DNA from: an uncultured Oscillibacter sp. | GTDB taxonomy: Bacteria; Bacillota; Clostridia; Oscillospirales; Oscillospiraceae | DNA: 64,000 nt | NCBI GenBank assembly: GCA_946551795.1 | Contig: CAMNRF010000001.1 | Location: 62,001 to 126,000 of the forward strand | Direction of reading: 5' to 3' | Shown: piece by piece, positions 16,305-23,019 of the stretch | Layout: the number at the start of each line of letters is the position of its first letter | Position numbering within the stretch: the first letter of the stretch is position 1 | The notes under the pieces: generated by a model | The model's database searches: none | What the model saw: the letters and a program-made list of their open reading frames with translations, nothing else | What the model was told of the DNA's origin: nothing | Position numbers and translations under genes: made by a program

Positions 16305-17677
16305 AACAGAAAACCATGTTCTACTGCACGGAGTGCGGCAACGAGACGGCGAAATGGGCGGGGAAGTGCCCCGCCTGCGGCGCCTGGAATACCATCGTGG
16401 AGCAGCCTGAGACGCCCCGGGCGGCAAAGGGCGGGAAGGCGGCCCGCTCCCCGCTGCCCGGCCGCCGGGCCTGTCCGGTGACGGAGCTGGAGACCGACGA
16501 GGAGATCCGGTTTCCCACCGGCATGGGGGAGCTGGACCGGGTCCTGGGCGGCGGCGCGGTGAAGGGCTCCCTGGTGCTGGTAGGCGGCGCGCCGGGCATC
16601 GGAAAGTCCACGCTGATGCTGCAGATCTGCAGCAAGCTCAGCGAGACCTGCAAGATCCTGTATGTATCCGGTGAGGAGTCGGAGCACCAGCTGAAGCTGC
16701 GGGCCCGGCGGCTCCGTGTGGAGAGCGGAAACCTCTACGTGGTCTCGGAGACCAGCCTGGGTGCTGTTCTGGAGTCCGTGGCGGCGGAACAGCCCGATGT
16801 TCTGATCGTGGACTCCATCCAGACCCTGTACAATGAGTCCCTGGACTCCCCGGCGGGCAGTGTCAGCCAGGTAAAGGACTGTACCATGGCACTGATGCAG
16901 CTGGCGAAAGGACAGGGGGGGACCACGGTCTTCGTCATCGGCCATGTAAACAAAGAGGGCTCCATTGCCGGCCCCAAGGTCCTGGAGCACATGGTGGACT
17001 GTGTACTGTACTTTGAAGGTGACCAGCACACCTCCTACCGCATCCTGCGGGCGGCGAAAAACCGCTTCGGCGCCACCAATGAGATTGGCGTCTTCGAGAT
17101 GCGGGACGAGGGGCTGACGGAGGTGGAGAATCCCTCGGAGATGCTGCTCTCAGGCCGTCCGGAGGACGCGCCGGGCACCTGCGTCACCTGCGTCATGGAG
17201 GGGATGCGCCCGGTGCTGGCGGAGATTCAGGCCCTGGTGGTGACCTCCGCCGGGGGCAATCCCCGGCGCACCAGCAACGGCTTTGACTACAACCGGGCGG
17301 CCATGCTGCTGGCCGTTCTGGAGAAGCGGGGCGGGCTGAAGGTCTCCGCCTGCGACGCCTACCTGAATATCATCGGCGGCCTCTGGCTGGACGAGCCCGC
17401 CGCGGACCTCGCGGCGGTGGTGGCGCTGGCCTCCAGCTATCTGGACAGGCCCGTCCCCAACGACCTGGTGGCCATTGGGGAGGTGGGCCTGACCGGGGAG
17501 CTGCGGACCGTCAACCAGCTGGCCCAGCGGATTTCCGAGGTGCGGCGGCTGGGCTTTCGGAAGTGTGTCATTCCGGCCCACCGGGCCGGGAGCCTGGGGG
17601 CGTTTCCCGGTCTGGAGCTGCTGCCGGCTCGAAATATCGGTGAGGCGATCCGAGCCGCTTTGCGTCCGCGGGAATGA
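16301..17677 (+). CDS. radA: DNA repair protein RadA
   Basis: Branch-migration ATPase that helps RecA-mediated recombination. The 458-residue protein has an N-terminal zinc finger (Cys9, 12, 23, 26), Walker A GGAPGIGKST (95-104), the RadA-specific KNRFG motif in AAKNRFGATNEIG and the C-terminal Lon-protease-like domain (ALASSYLDRPVPNDLVAIGE). The ATG overlaps the cwlD stop by four bases, so translation is coupled. The length is normal. Confidence 0.97.
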   Translation: MKQKTMFYCTECGNETAKWAGKCPACGAWNTIVEQPETPRAAKGGKAARSPLPGRRACPVTELETDEEIRFPTGMGELDRVLGGGAVKGSLVLVGGAPGIGKSTLMLQICSKLSETCKILYVSGEESEHQLKLRARRLRVESGNLYVVSETSLGAVLESVAAEQPDVLIVDSIQTLYNESLDSPAGSVSQVKDCTMALMQLAKGQGGTTVFVIGHVNKEGSIAGPKVLEHMVDCVLYFEGDQHTSYRILRAAKNRFGATNEIGVFEMRDEGLTEVENPSEMLLSGRPEDAPGTCVTCVMEGMRPVLAEIQALVVTSAGGNPRRTSNGFDYNRAAMLLAVLEKRGGLKVSACDAYLNIIGGLWLDEPAADLAAVVALASSYLDRPVPNDLVAIGEVGLTGELRTVNQLAQRISEVRRLGFRKCVIPAHRAGSLGAFPGLELLPARNIGEAIRAALRPRE

Positions 17678-17798
17678 AGTGGACGCAGGCGCCTCCCAGG
17701 GCGGGCACCCCGGCGGCGGCCGCGCTGTCCAGCGTACAGACACCGTCGGACTGATAGACGCAGGAACTGGTGCAGGGAATCAAGCTCATGGCAATCAT
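17568..17798 (-). CDS. Small cysteine-rich protein, 3' end antisense to radA
   Basis: 76 residues; the N-terminal half has the pattern LIPCTSSCVYQSDGVCTLD ... GGACVHF, matching a small family of Clostridia proteins (about 50 residues, C-x3-C-x6-C-x14-15-C) that is often misnamed hydroxymyristoyl-ACP dehydratase. AAGGAG sits 7 bp before the ATG. The last 36 codons overlap the radA 3' end in antisense and are Pro/Arg-rich, so the conserved part is followed by a tail probably fixed by radA coding. A metal-binding role is possible. Confidence 0.6.
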   Translation of the reverse strand: MIAMSLIPCTSSCVYQSDGVCTLDSAAAAGVPALGGACVHFIPADAKRLGSPHRYFEPAAAPDRETPPGSRPGGPE

Positions 17799-17862
17799 CC
17801 ATTCTCCTTGAATTTTTCTTAGCTTGACCCGCCTGACGGAATTTCATGCAGAAGGGGAGACC

Positions 17863-18279
17863 ATGGATATGAAGACGTGGCTCTATTTTCTAACGGCCGG
17901 CTCTGCGGTCTGCCTCGTGGTTTACCTGCTCTATTGCCGGGGGATCGCGGTGACAAAAAGGATCACCGCCGTCTTATTCGTCTTTCGGACGGGAAAAATG
18001 GGGACAGAGCCTCTGAATTCCTGCACCGGCTGGGTACGCCGCGTGGAAAGATTCCGGACTAGCGGGATCTATACATTCACCCTGGATTGTCAGCTGTCAA
18101 AGGGAGATGCGGCAGTATCGCTGCTGGACAAAGACAAGCGGGAACTGCTGCGTCTGGACCGAATCTCAGCCGGCGGAACAGTCGCGCTCTGTCGGGAAAA
18201 CAGGTATTATCTGTGCTGGAGGTTTCACGGCGCCACGGGAACGTGCGGGCTGCACTGGAAAAGTGGTTCCGCGATATGA
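17863..18279 (+). CDS. Hypothetical single-pass membrane protein
   Basis: 138 residues. ATG 17863 follows GAAGGGGAGACC; the alternative start at 17824 lacks a site. One N-terminal hydrophobic helix (about 4-23; TWLYFLTAGSAVCLVVYLLY) is followed by a basic stretch and a beta-rich soluble part with four cysteines. I recognise no family. By eye the base composition is less GC-rich than neighbours, and with the next gene it forms a pair inserted between radA and tRNA-Arg. Confidence 0.65.
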   Translation: MDMKTWLYFLTAGSAVCLVVYLLYCRGIAVTKRITAVLFVFRTGKMGTEPLNSCTGWVRRVERFRTSGIYTFTLDCQLSKGDAAVSLLDKDKRELLRLDRISAGGTVALCRENRYYLCWRFHGATGTCGLHWKSGSAI

Positions 18280-18287
18280 GGTAAAGC

Positions 18288-18872
18288 ATGATTATTTGGA
18301 TAAATGGGGCGTTTGGAGCGGGGAAGACCCAGGCCGCGTATGAACTGCGGCGCAGGAGCGGGAACGCGTATGTATACGACCCCGAAAACGCGGGCTGTTT
18401 TATTCGGAAAAACCTCCCCGCGTCCGCCTGTACCGACGATTTTCAGGACTATCCTATGTGGCGCACCGTCAACCTGGAGATGCTGCGTTATATTATGGAC
18501 CACTATACGGGAGATGTCATCGTTCCCATGACCGTCACCAGCCGGCAGTATTATGACGAGCTGATCGGCGGCCTGTCGGCGAACTATGACGTCAAACATA
18601 TCATCCTGTCCGCGGGGAAAAAGACACTTTTGAAAAGGCTGGCCTCCAGATTGGAGGGCCGCCGGTCCTGGGCCGCGCAGCAGATCGACAGATGTATCAC
18701 GGCCTTTGACAGCACTATCCCCGGGCACCAAATCGACACCGACCACATGGACATCGACCAAGTTGTCGAGGCGGTCGCGGCGGCTGCCGGGATCGCCATA
18801 CCGGCGGATGACCGGAGCGTTCTCCGCCGTTGGTTCGACAGGCGGGCGGTCCAGTGGCAAAACATCCGGTAA
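18288..18872 (+). CDS. TmrB-like P-loop nucleotide-binding protein
   Basis: 194 residues opening with MIIWINGAFGAGKTQ, a Walker A loop (GAFGAGKT, 7-14) followed by VYDPENAGCFIRK, DYPMWR and VIVPMTVTS, the order seen in tunicamycin-resistance protein TmrB and related small kinase-like ATPases. Residues 117-135 (KTLLKRLASRLEGRRSWAA) form an Arg-rich lid. A resistance function is inference from the family. It starts 8 bp after the previous gene, is less GC-rich than neighbours by eye, and ends 70 bp before the tRNA-Arg gene. Confidence 0.8.
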   Translation: MIIWINGAFGAGKTQAAYELRRRSGNAYVYDPENAGCFIRKNLPASACTDDFQDYPMWRTVNLEMLRYIMDHYTGDVIVPMTVTSRQYYDELIGGLSANYDVKHIILSAGKKTLLKRLASRLEGRRSWAAQQIDRCITAFDSTIPGHQIDTDHMDIDQVVEAVAAAAGIAIPADDRSVLRRWFDRRAVQWQNIR

Positions 18873-18889
18873 CCGGGATGACCTTTTGA

Positions 18890-18918
18890 TTGACAGGCCG
18901 TCCAGAACGTGGTAAAAT
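18890..18918 (+). promoter_or_regulatory. tRNA-Arg promoter
   Basis: TTGACA (18890-18895), 17-bp spacer, TAAAAT (18913-18918), 28 bp before the tRNA. Confidence 0.85.
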
Positions 18919-18945
18919 GCCAACAGTCTGCGGATTTTGTATCAC

Positions 18946-19022
18946 GCGTCCGTAGCTCAGCAGGATAGAGCGTCCGCCTCCTAAGCGGAAGGCCAGCGGT
19001 TCGAATCCGCTCGGGCGTACCA
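18946..19022 (+). tRNA. tRNA-Arg, anticodon CCT
   Basis: Folds as a 77-nt cloverleaf with encoded CCA (19020-19022): acceptor GCGTCCG/CGGGCGT with G1.U72 and U4.G69 wobbles, D-arm starting GCTC, anticodon stem CCGC/GCGG around loop CTCCTAA, and T-arm AGCGG-TTCGAAT-CCGCT. Anticodon CCT reads AGG (Arg). Its last nine bases (19014-19022) form the outer part of a 25-bp inverted repeat with downstream DNA. Confidence 0.96.
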
Positions 19023-19066
19023 GAAGAAAGAGACAGCCATCGGCTGTCTCTTTCTTCTGGTACGCC
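19014..19066. repeat. Perfect 25-bp inverted repeat spanning the tRNA 3' end (likely terminator)
   Basis: Arms 19014-19038 and 19042-19066 are perfectly complementary with a 3-nt loop (ATC). The outer nine bases of the left arm are the tRNA 3' end including CCA. The inner 16 bp look like a normal tRNA terminator stem, but no T-run follows; the outer part is unexplained by termination. It joins the repeat copy B directly. Confidence 0.85.
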
Positions 19067-19149
19067 GCCTTTTGCCTTTTGCAAGAGGCGGTCGCTGCGG
19101 CGGGTTGATTTCAATCATGCGGAAAAAACCCGCAAAGGTTTTTCCCGCA
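19065..19149. repeat. Two-hairpin repeat, copy B (downstream of tRNA-Arg)
   Basis: Hairpin 1: CCGCCTTTTGC (19065-19075) with GCAAGAGGCGG (19081-19091). Core 19087-19116, matching rnpB copy A (8604-8635) at 28 of 32 aligned positions. Hairpin 2: 19118-19130 with 19137-19149 (one mismatch). The hairpin sequences differ from copy A but their positions are the same, as expected for a conserved structure. Confidence 0.8.
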
Positions 19150-19216
19150 CACACCCTTTTCCTCGCGTAATCGGGGAGTTTTCTAAAATACCAAAGGTCT
19201 TCGCGGTGTTGGCGGC
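19150..19216. other. Intergenic DNA between the repeat and the xer promoter
   Basis: No gene seen. It starts with CACACCCTTTTCC after hairpin 2 and then becomes ordinary AT-richer spacer. With the flanking repeats and leader it makes up the 361-bp gap between tRNA-Arg and the recombinase. Confidence 0.5.
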
Positions 19217-19245
19217 TGGACTTGTCGGGAAAACCGTGATATAAT
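19217..19245 (+). promoter_or_regulatory. Probable promoter of the Xer-type recombinase
   Basis: TGGACT (19217-19222), 17-bp spacer, TATAAT (19240-19245). A second possible -35 TTGACA lies at 19281-19286 next to the palindrome. Confidence 0.5.
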
Positions 19246-19287
19246 TGCTTTAGAACTCGGGGAGGAGGAATTTGCGGGGATTGACAC

Positions 19288-19317
19288 AATTGAACAAAAT
19301 AAAAATTTTGTTCAATT
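19288..19317. promoter_or_regulatory. Perfect 13-bp palindrome in the recombinase leader
   Basis: AATTGAACAAAAT (19288-19300) and ATTTTGTTCAATT (19305-19317) with a 4-nt A loop. It could be an operator or a binding site for the recombinase itself; it lacks the GC stem of a terminator. A second hairpin (GCTGAAAGCG 19325-19334 with CGCTTTCAGC 19355-19364) follows before the start codon. Confidence 0.6.
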
Positions 19318-19383
19318 CAGGGGAGCTGAAAGCGCCCGGATGCACCTGAGGAGCCGCTTTCAGCCGATCCGCAAAACAGCAAT

Positions 19384-20397
19384 ATGGCCGATTACCGCAC
19401 CGAAGCTCCGCAGATCCTGCGGGACTTTCTCTCGTATCACGAAAACGTCAAGGCCCACTCCAAGCGCACCGTCGACGAATACTTTCTGGACCTTCGGAAT
19501 TTTTTCCGCTATATCAAGCAGATCCGTGATCCGGCTCTGGCCGGCAAACCGCTGGATGAGATCGACATTATGGATGTGGACATTGACCTGATGGCCACTG
19601 TATCCCTGACGGATATTTACGGCTATATGACCTATCTCAGCCGTGAGCGTCCGCAGCACCCCAACAGCCGCCACTCCGACTACGGCCTCAATGCCTCGTC
19701 CCGGGCCAGAAAAATCGCCACCATCCGGTCGTTTTACAATTATCTGACCAACAAGGCCCACCTACTTCGTGAAAATCCTGTCAAAGATATGGATTCTCCC
19801 AAATTGCGGAAATCCCTGCCAAAATACCTGACTCTGGATGAAAGCCTGAATCTTCTGTCCTCCGTAGACGGCAAGAATCAGGAGCGGGACTACTGCATTT
19901 TAACGCTCTTTCTCAACTGCGGCCTTCGGATCTCCGAATTGGTGGGCCTGAATCTCAACGACATCCAGGGCGACGCCCTGCGGGTCCTCGGCAAGGGCAA
20001 CAAGGTCCGCATCATCTACCTGAACGACGCCTGCCAGGACGCCCTCTCCCGGTACCTGGCGGTGCGGCGGAATATCACCGGCCGCCATGCCAACGCCCTG
20101 TTTCTCTCCGCGCAGAATGAGCGGATCAGCCGCTCCACCGTCCACGCCATGGTGAAAAAACGCCTGACGGCGGCGGGGCTGGACAGCACCCAGTACTCCT
20201 CTCATAAGCTGCGCCATACCGCCGCGACTCTGATGCTGCAAAACGGCGTGGACGTCCGGGCCGTGCAGGAGGTCCTGGGACACGACCACCTGAACACCAC
20301 TCAGATCTACACCCATATCGACAACGAATCCTTACGGGTAGCCGCAAAGGCAAATCCCTTGTCACGTGTTAAGAAATCCGGGAAACAGGAGACATAG
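19384..20397 (+). CDS. Tyrosine recombinase, XerC/XerD type
   Basis: 337 residues. N-terminal SAM-like core-binding domain (about 9-125) and C-terminal catalytic domain with the full set Arg182 (CGLRISEL), Lys207, His274 and Arg277 (SSHKLRHTAATL), His300 (VLGHDHL) and nucleophile Tyr309 (TTQIYTHI). It resembles the chromosomal Xer recombinases of this clade rather than phage integrases, so chromosome-dimer resolution is the likely job; no dif-like site was recognised nearby. The ATG has a poor ribosome-binding site and sits behind a long structured leader. Confidence 0.88.
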   Translation: MADYRTEAPQILRDFLSYHENVKAHSKRTVDEYFLDLRNFFRYIKQIRDPALAGKPLDEIDIMDVDIDLMATVSLTDIYGYMTYLSRERPQHPNSRHSDYGLNASSRARKIATIRSFYNYLTNKAHLLRENPVKDMDSPKLRKSLPKYLTLDESLNLLSSVDGKNQERDYCILTLFLNCGLRISELVGLNLNDIQGDALRVLGKGNKVRIIYLNDACQDALSRYLAVRRNITGRHANALFLSAQNERISRSTVHAMVKKRLTAAGLDSTQYSSHKLRHTAATLMLQNGVDVRAVQEVLGHDHLNTTQIYTHIDNESLRVAAKANPLSRVKKSGKQET

Positions 20398-20402
20398 TTG
20401 AG

Positions 20403-20438
20403 AAGCGCCGCCCGTAAAAGGCGGCGCTTTCTCTTTCC
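20403..20438. terminator. Terminator after the recombinase gene
   Basis: A 10-bp stem (20403-20412 with 20420-20429) followed by TCTCTTT. It lies between convergent genes. Confidence 0.88.
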
Positions 20439-20444
20439 TGCCGT

Positions 20445-22088
20445 TCAGCTCACCAGCAGATTCATCCAGTTAAAGCTGGCTCTGGTGGGAACGATTCCAA
20501 GGCGCCAGATGGAGACGTCCGTGATCCCCAGCAGCTTGGCCGCATTCAGCTTTATCTGAACGCTGGTGCTGTCGTCATACCAGGTGAAATACCGCTCACC
20601 GCTCTCCGTCGTGTAGATGGCGTAGCTGGTCTGGTAGCTGTCCGACCAGCCGCGGATGGTATCCGGCTGCTCCAGCCGCTTGTACAGGGTCTCGTTGGAG
20701 GGATACAGCGGCTTGCCGGAGACCAGCCGTTCATTCTCGTCGATCTGCCAGGCGATGTTCTTGCAGCTGAACCCCAGCGCGATCTTCCCGGGGTCCTGGA
20801 CCGCGGCGGTGATGGCCTCCAGGGACATGAACACCTGGTCGATGGGTGCCTGGGCAATATTTTTATAGTACTCCGTCCCCTCGAAGCCGGAGAGGTCCCG
20901 GGCATCATAGTCGTAGGCCATCAGGATCACCTGATCCGCCAGGGCGGCGATGGCGCGGTAGTCGTATCCGTCGTAATAGGGGCCGGAGGACAGCACCGGG
21001 GAGACACAGACATACAGCGTCTTGCCCATTCCGTGGACCTCCCTGCCGAGGTCCGTCAAAAAGGCGGTAAAATCGCCGCGGGAGGCGGCCCGCAGGCCCT
21101 CAAAGTCCACCGTGACGCCGCTGTACGGGTTCCGCCCCAGCTGGCGGTAGGAGATGGTCAGCTCGTTGACGATTTCCGATACGGCCTGCGCGCGCCCCTC
21201 CGGGCTGGCCAGCAGCTCCCTGGGGGCGCCGCCGTCCATATAGACGTTGAGGTGCAGCCGTTTTCTGCCGTCCTCCAGATAGGCGGCCACCTCCTGGTAG
21301 CCGTTGGGAATATAGTATTCGTTGCCGCTGACGCTGGTGGTGGAGAGCCGGGCCCGCTCTCCGTCCCAGGTCATCCGGCTCCAGCCCACGCTGACGGCGT
21401 CCAGGTAATCCGTCAGGGACAGCTGGCCGTATGACCCGCCGGTATAAAAGCCGTGGACCCATCCGTTTTTCTGATGGAGCTTTTCATAGATCCGCACCAG
21501 CATGGCAGCGGCCTGGGCCCGGGTGGCAGTGCTGTCCGGAGAGAATGTATTGGCGGAGGTGCCGTTGGTCATGCCGATGGTATAGGCCACGGCGATGTAT
21601 CCCCGGCGGCTGGTGACGTCGCCGAAGGGCAGGGCGATTCCCTTTTCGGCCAGCGCCGCCGCGCTCTTCAGCCCCAGGGCCCGCACCAGCATCTCCGACA
21701 TCTCCGCCCGCGTGATCCGATCGCCGGGCCGGAAGGGAACACCAGTGTCCACCACATCGTTTTTCACGGCGTAATTGACGGCGTTCCGATAGGTATCAGA
21801 GAGGCCCGCCGGCAGTTCCATGGCGGCGGTGACCCGATTTTCCGCCGGAGAGGCCGCCCAATCCATCATCCGGCCCAGCACGGTGACAAACTGAGCCCGG
21901 GTCATGGGGTCCCCATAGCCGAACCGGGAGGCGCTGTAGCCCTCCATCAGGCCGTATTGCACGGCTTTTTGGACCTCGCCCGACAGAACGCTCCCTGCTG
22001 GAATATCCCCATAGGCGGCTCCCGCCGCCGGAACAGCAAAACTCGCCGCCAGCGCCGCCGCCAGCAGCCACGAAATCACACGTTTCAT
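20445..22088 (-). CDS. Secreted SLH-domain protein with GH18-type glycosidase domain
   Basis: 547 residues: signal peptide (about 1-24; VISWLLAAALAASFAVPAAG), three SLH repeats (about 28-210, with FGYGDPMTRAQFVTVLGRM, FRPGDRITRAEMSEMLVRAL and FSPDSTATRAQAAAMLVRIY) that anchor to cell-wall polymers, then a glycosyl hydrolase 18 barrel with YSGVTVDFEGL as catalytic DxxDxE-like strand, MAYDYDARD and a C-terminal IWRLG. Chitinase-like GH18 proteins of this shape often act on spore or cell-wall peptidoglycan. ATG 22088 follows GAGAGAGGAACCC. It has a long structured leader. Confidence 0.88.
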   Translation of the reverse strand: MKRVISWLLAAALAASFAVPAAGAAYGDIPAGSVLSGEVQKAVQYGLMEGYSASRFGYGDPMTRAQFVTVLGRMMDWAASPAENRVTAAMELPAGLSDTYRNAVNYAVKNDVVDTGVPFRPGDRITRAEMSEMLVRALGLKSAAALAEKGIALPFGDVTSRRGYIAVAYTIGMTNGTSANTFSPDSTATRAQAAAMLVRIYEKLHQKNGWVHGFYTGGSYGQLSLTDYLDAVSVGWSRMTWDGERARLSTTSVSGNEYYIPNGYQEVAAYLEDGRKRLHLNVYMDGGAPRELLASPEGRAQAVSEIVNELTISYRQLGRNPYSGVTVDFEGLRAASRGDFTAFLTDLGREVHGMGKTLYVCVSPVLSSGPYYDGYDYRAIAALADQVILMAYDYDARDLSGFEGTEYYKNIAQAPIDQVFMSLEAITAAVQDPGKIALGFSCKNIAWQIDENERLVSGKPLYPSNETLYKRLEQPDTIRGWSDSYQTSYAIYTTESGERYFTWYDDSTSVQIKLNAAKLLGITDVSIWRLGIVPTRASFNWMNLLVS

Positions 22089-22206
22089 GGGTTCCTCTCT
22101 CTTTCTCAAAGCTCCTGAACATTTTCTCTTCCGTCGACGCAGGCGCGCGAACAGTGATAGTCACCGCGGTTGAAAAGAAGCAACCACTCCTTTTCAATGG
22201 CGCGGC

Positions 22207-22350
22207 AAAAAATGCTGCGGCAGGCCGCAAAGCGGCCTGCCGGTAGACTTCCCAGACAACGCACGGCGCATTTTATGCGCCGCCGGGCTCCGGCCGGCTT
22301 GAAAACCGTTTACCGGTTTTCAAGTGCGTTGACCATACAATAGCCGCATT
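22207..22350 (-). ncRNA. Candidate structured leader RNA with internal terminator upstream of the SLH-GH18 gene
   Basis: Minus-strand transcript of about 144 nt. CAACGCA and TGCGTTG (7 bp, near 22325-22331 and 22257-22263) close a junction holding hairpins 22298-22308/22314-22324 and 22264-22271/22275-22282. A 10-bp GC hairpin (22219-22228 with 22232-22241) then precedes T6 (22207-22212). From there to the start codon (22089-22206) I see no gene and no further strong structure. No known riboswitch motif was recognised. Confidence 0.5.
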
Positions 22351-22384
22351 GCGGCTATTATAGCACAGATAACATCTGTATGGT
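22332..22384. repeat. Nested inverted repeats at the SLH-GH18 promoter
   Basis: ACCATACA (22332-22339) and TGTATGGT (22377-22384) enclose two smaller palindromes (22339-22348/22350-22359 and 22365-22370/22374-22379). They overlap the proposed promoter and may be operator sites. Confidence 0.5.
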
Positions 22385-22386
22385 AA
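22357..22386 (-). promoter_or_regulatory. Promoter of the SLH-GH18 leader RNA
   Basis: On the minus strand TTACCA (22381-22386), 18-bp spacer, TATAAT (22357-22362). It lies about 270 bp before the start codon. Confidence 0.6.
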
Positions 22387-22414
22387 CTCTTTTATAAAAT
22401 TTTTGAAAATAAAT

Positions 22415-22918
22415 TTAGGGCCAGATGATTCCGGTGATGTGCACGAATCGGATGTCCCGGTATTCATAAGTGACCAGCGGCCGGTTATCGGCGTCGTAGC
22501 TGTGGGCGGCAATGAGAATATTCTTCGGATCAGGGTGCTCGCCTACGGACACCACGATGGGCGAATGCTGAAACTCCTCTCCCTTGAAGGAGAGCTGGAT
22601 CAGATCCCCGGGGCGCAGGTCCTCCATGGCGCAGGGCTCCCCCACCGGCCCCACGGAGGGTCCCCGGCGGGTCAGGAAATTGTAGAGATACGGCACGCCC
22701 GTCCAGGCCGGTGCCTTTTGGTTGGCGTCGATGTAATACCATCCGATGTCCGGCGTAAAGTTCATGACGCCGCTTCCGGCGTAGATGCACTGGGAGGCGA
22801 AGTTGGTGCAGTCTCCGCCGAGGGTCTCGTAGTCGTAAAACCGGGGATTCCGCCCATAGGCCCACTTGTGGGCGTACATCACCGCCGCGGCGCGGTTGTA
22901 GTTCTGGATAAAGCGCAT
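22415..22918 (-). CDS. Amidase_6 domain protein
   Basis: 167 residues starting MRFIQNYNRAAAVMYAHKWA behind GGAGGGGGAGACC; a longer in-frame start at 22993 has no site. The motif YNRAAAVMYAHKWA, followed by GGDCTNFASQCIYAGSGVMN and a late His-containing segment (FQHSPIVVSVGEHPD), matches the putative amidase domain family of Firmicutes, whose Cys and His look catalytic. No signal peptide is visible, so it acts in the cytoplasm or the forespore/mother cell. The substrate is unknown, possibly cell-wall peptides. Confidence 0.85.
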   Translation of the reverse strand: MRFIQNYNRAAAVMYAHKWAYGRNPRFYDYETLGGDCTNFASQCIYAGSGVMNFTPDIGWYYIDANQKAPAWTGVPYLYNFLTRRGPSVGPVGEPCAMEDLRPGDLIQLSFKGEEFQHSPIVVSVGEHPDPKNILIAAHSYDADNRPLVTYEYRDIRFVHITGIIWP

Positions 22919-23019
22919 GGTCTCCCCCTCCTCTTCCCCACATCCTATGCGGCGGGGGCCGGGGCGGATACAAAAGGACCGGAGGCATTTCATGCCTCCG
23001 GTCTCTGTAAACTGGCAGC

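Noticed and set aside
19288-19317. Palindrome before the recombinase as an SOS (LexA) box
   Set aside because: The Firmicutes box CGAAC-N4-GTTCG does not fit; here GAAC and GTTC are 14 bp apart and embedded in a longer AT-rich palindrome.
19340-19591. Short open frame of 83 codons overlapping the recombinase start
   Set aside because: Different frame from the clearly conserved protein, Arg/Ser/Trp-rich, without homology signs.
18946-20397. tRNA-Arg plus tyrosine recombinase as an integrated phage or island
   Set aside because: The recombinase resembles a chromosomal Xer protein, no phage or conjugation genes follow, and no second copy of the tRNA end as a direct attachment repeat was seen; the flanking repeat is inverted.
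19384-20445. dif recombination site near the Xer gene
   Set aside because: No sequence like the Firmicutes dif core was recognised by eye in the flanks.
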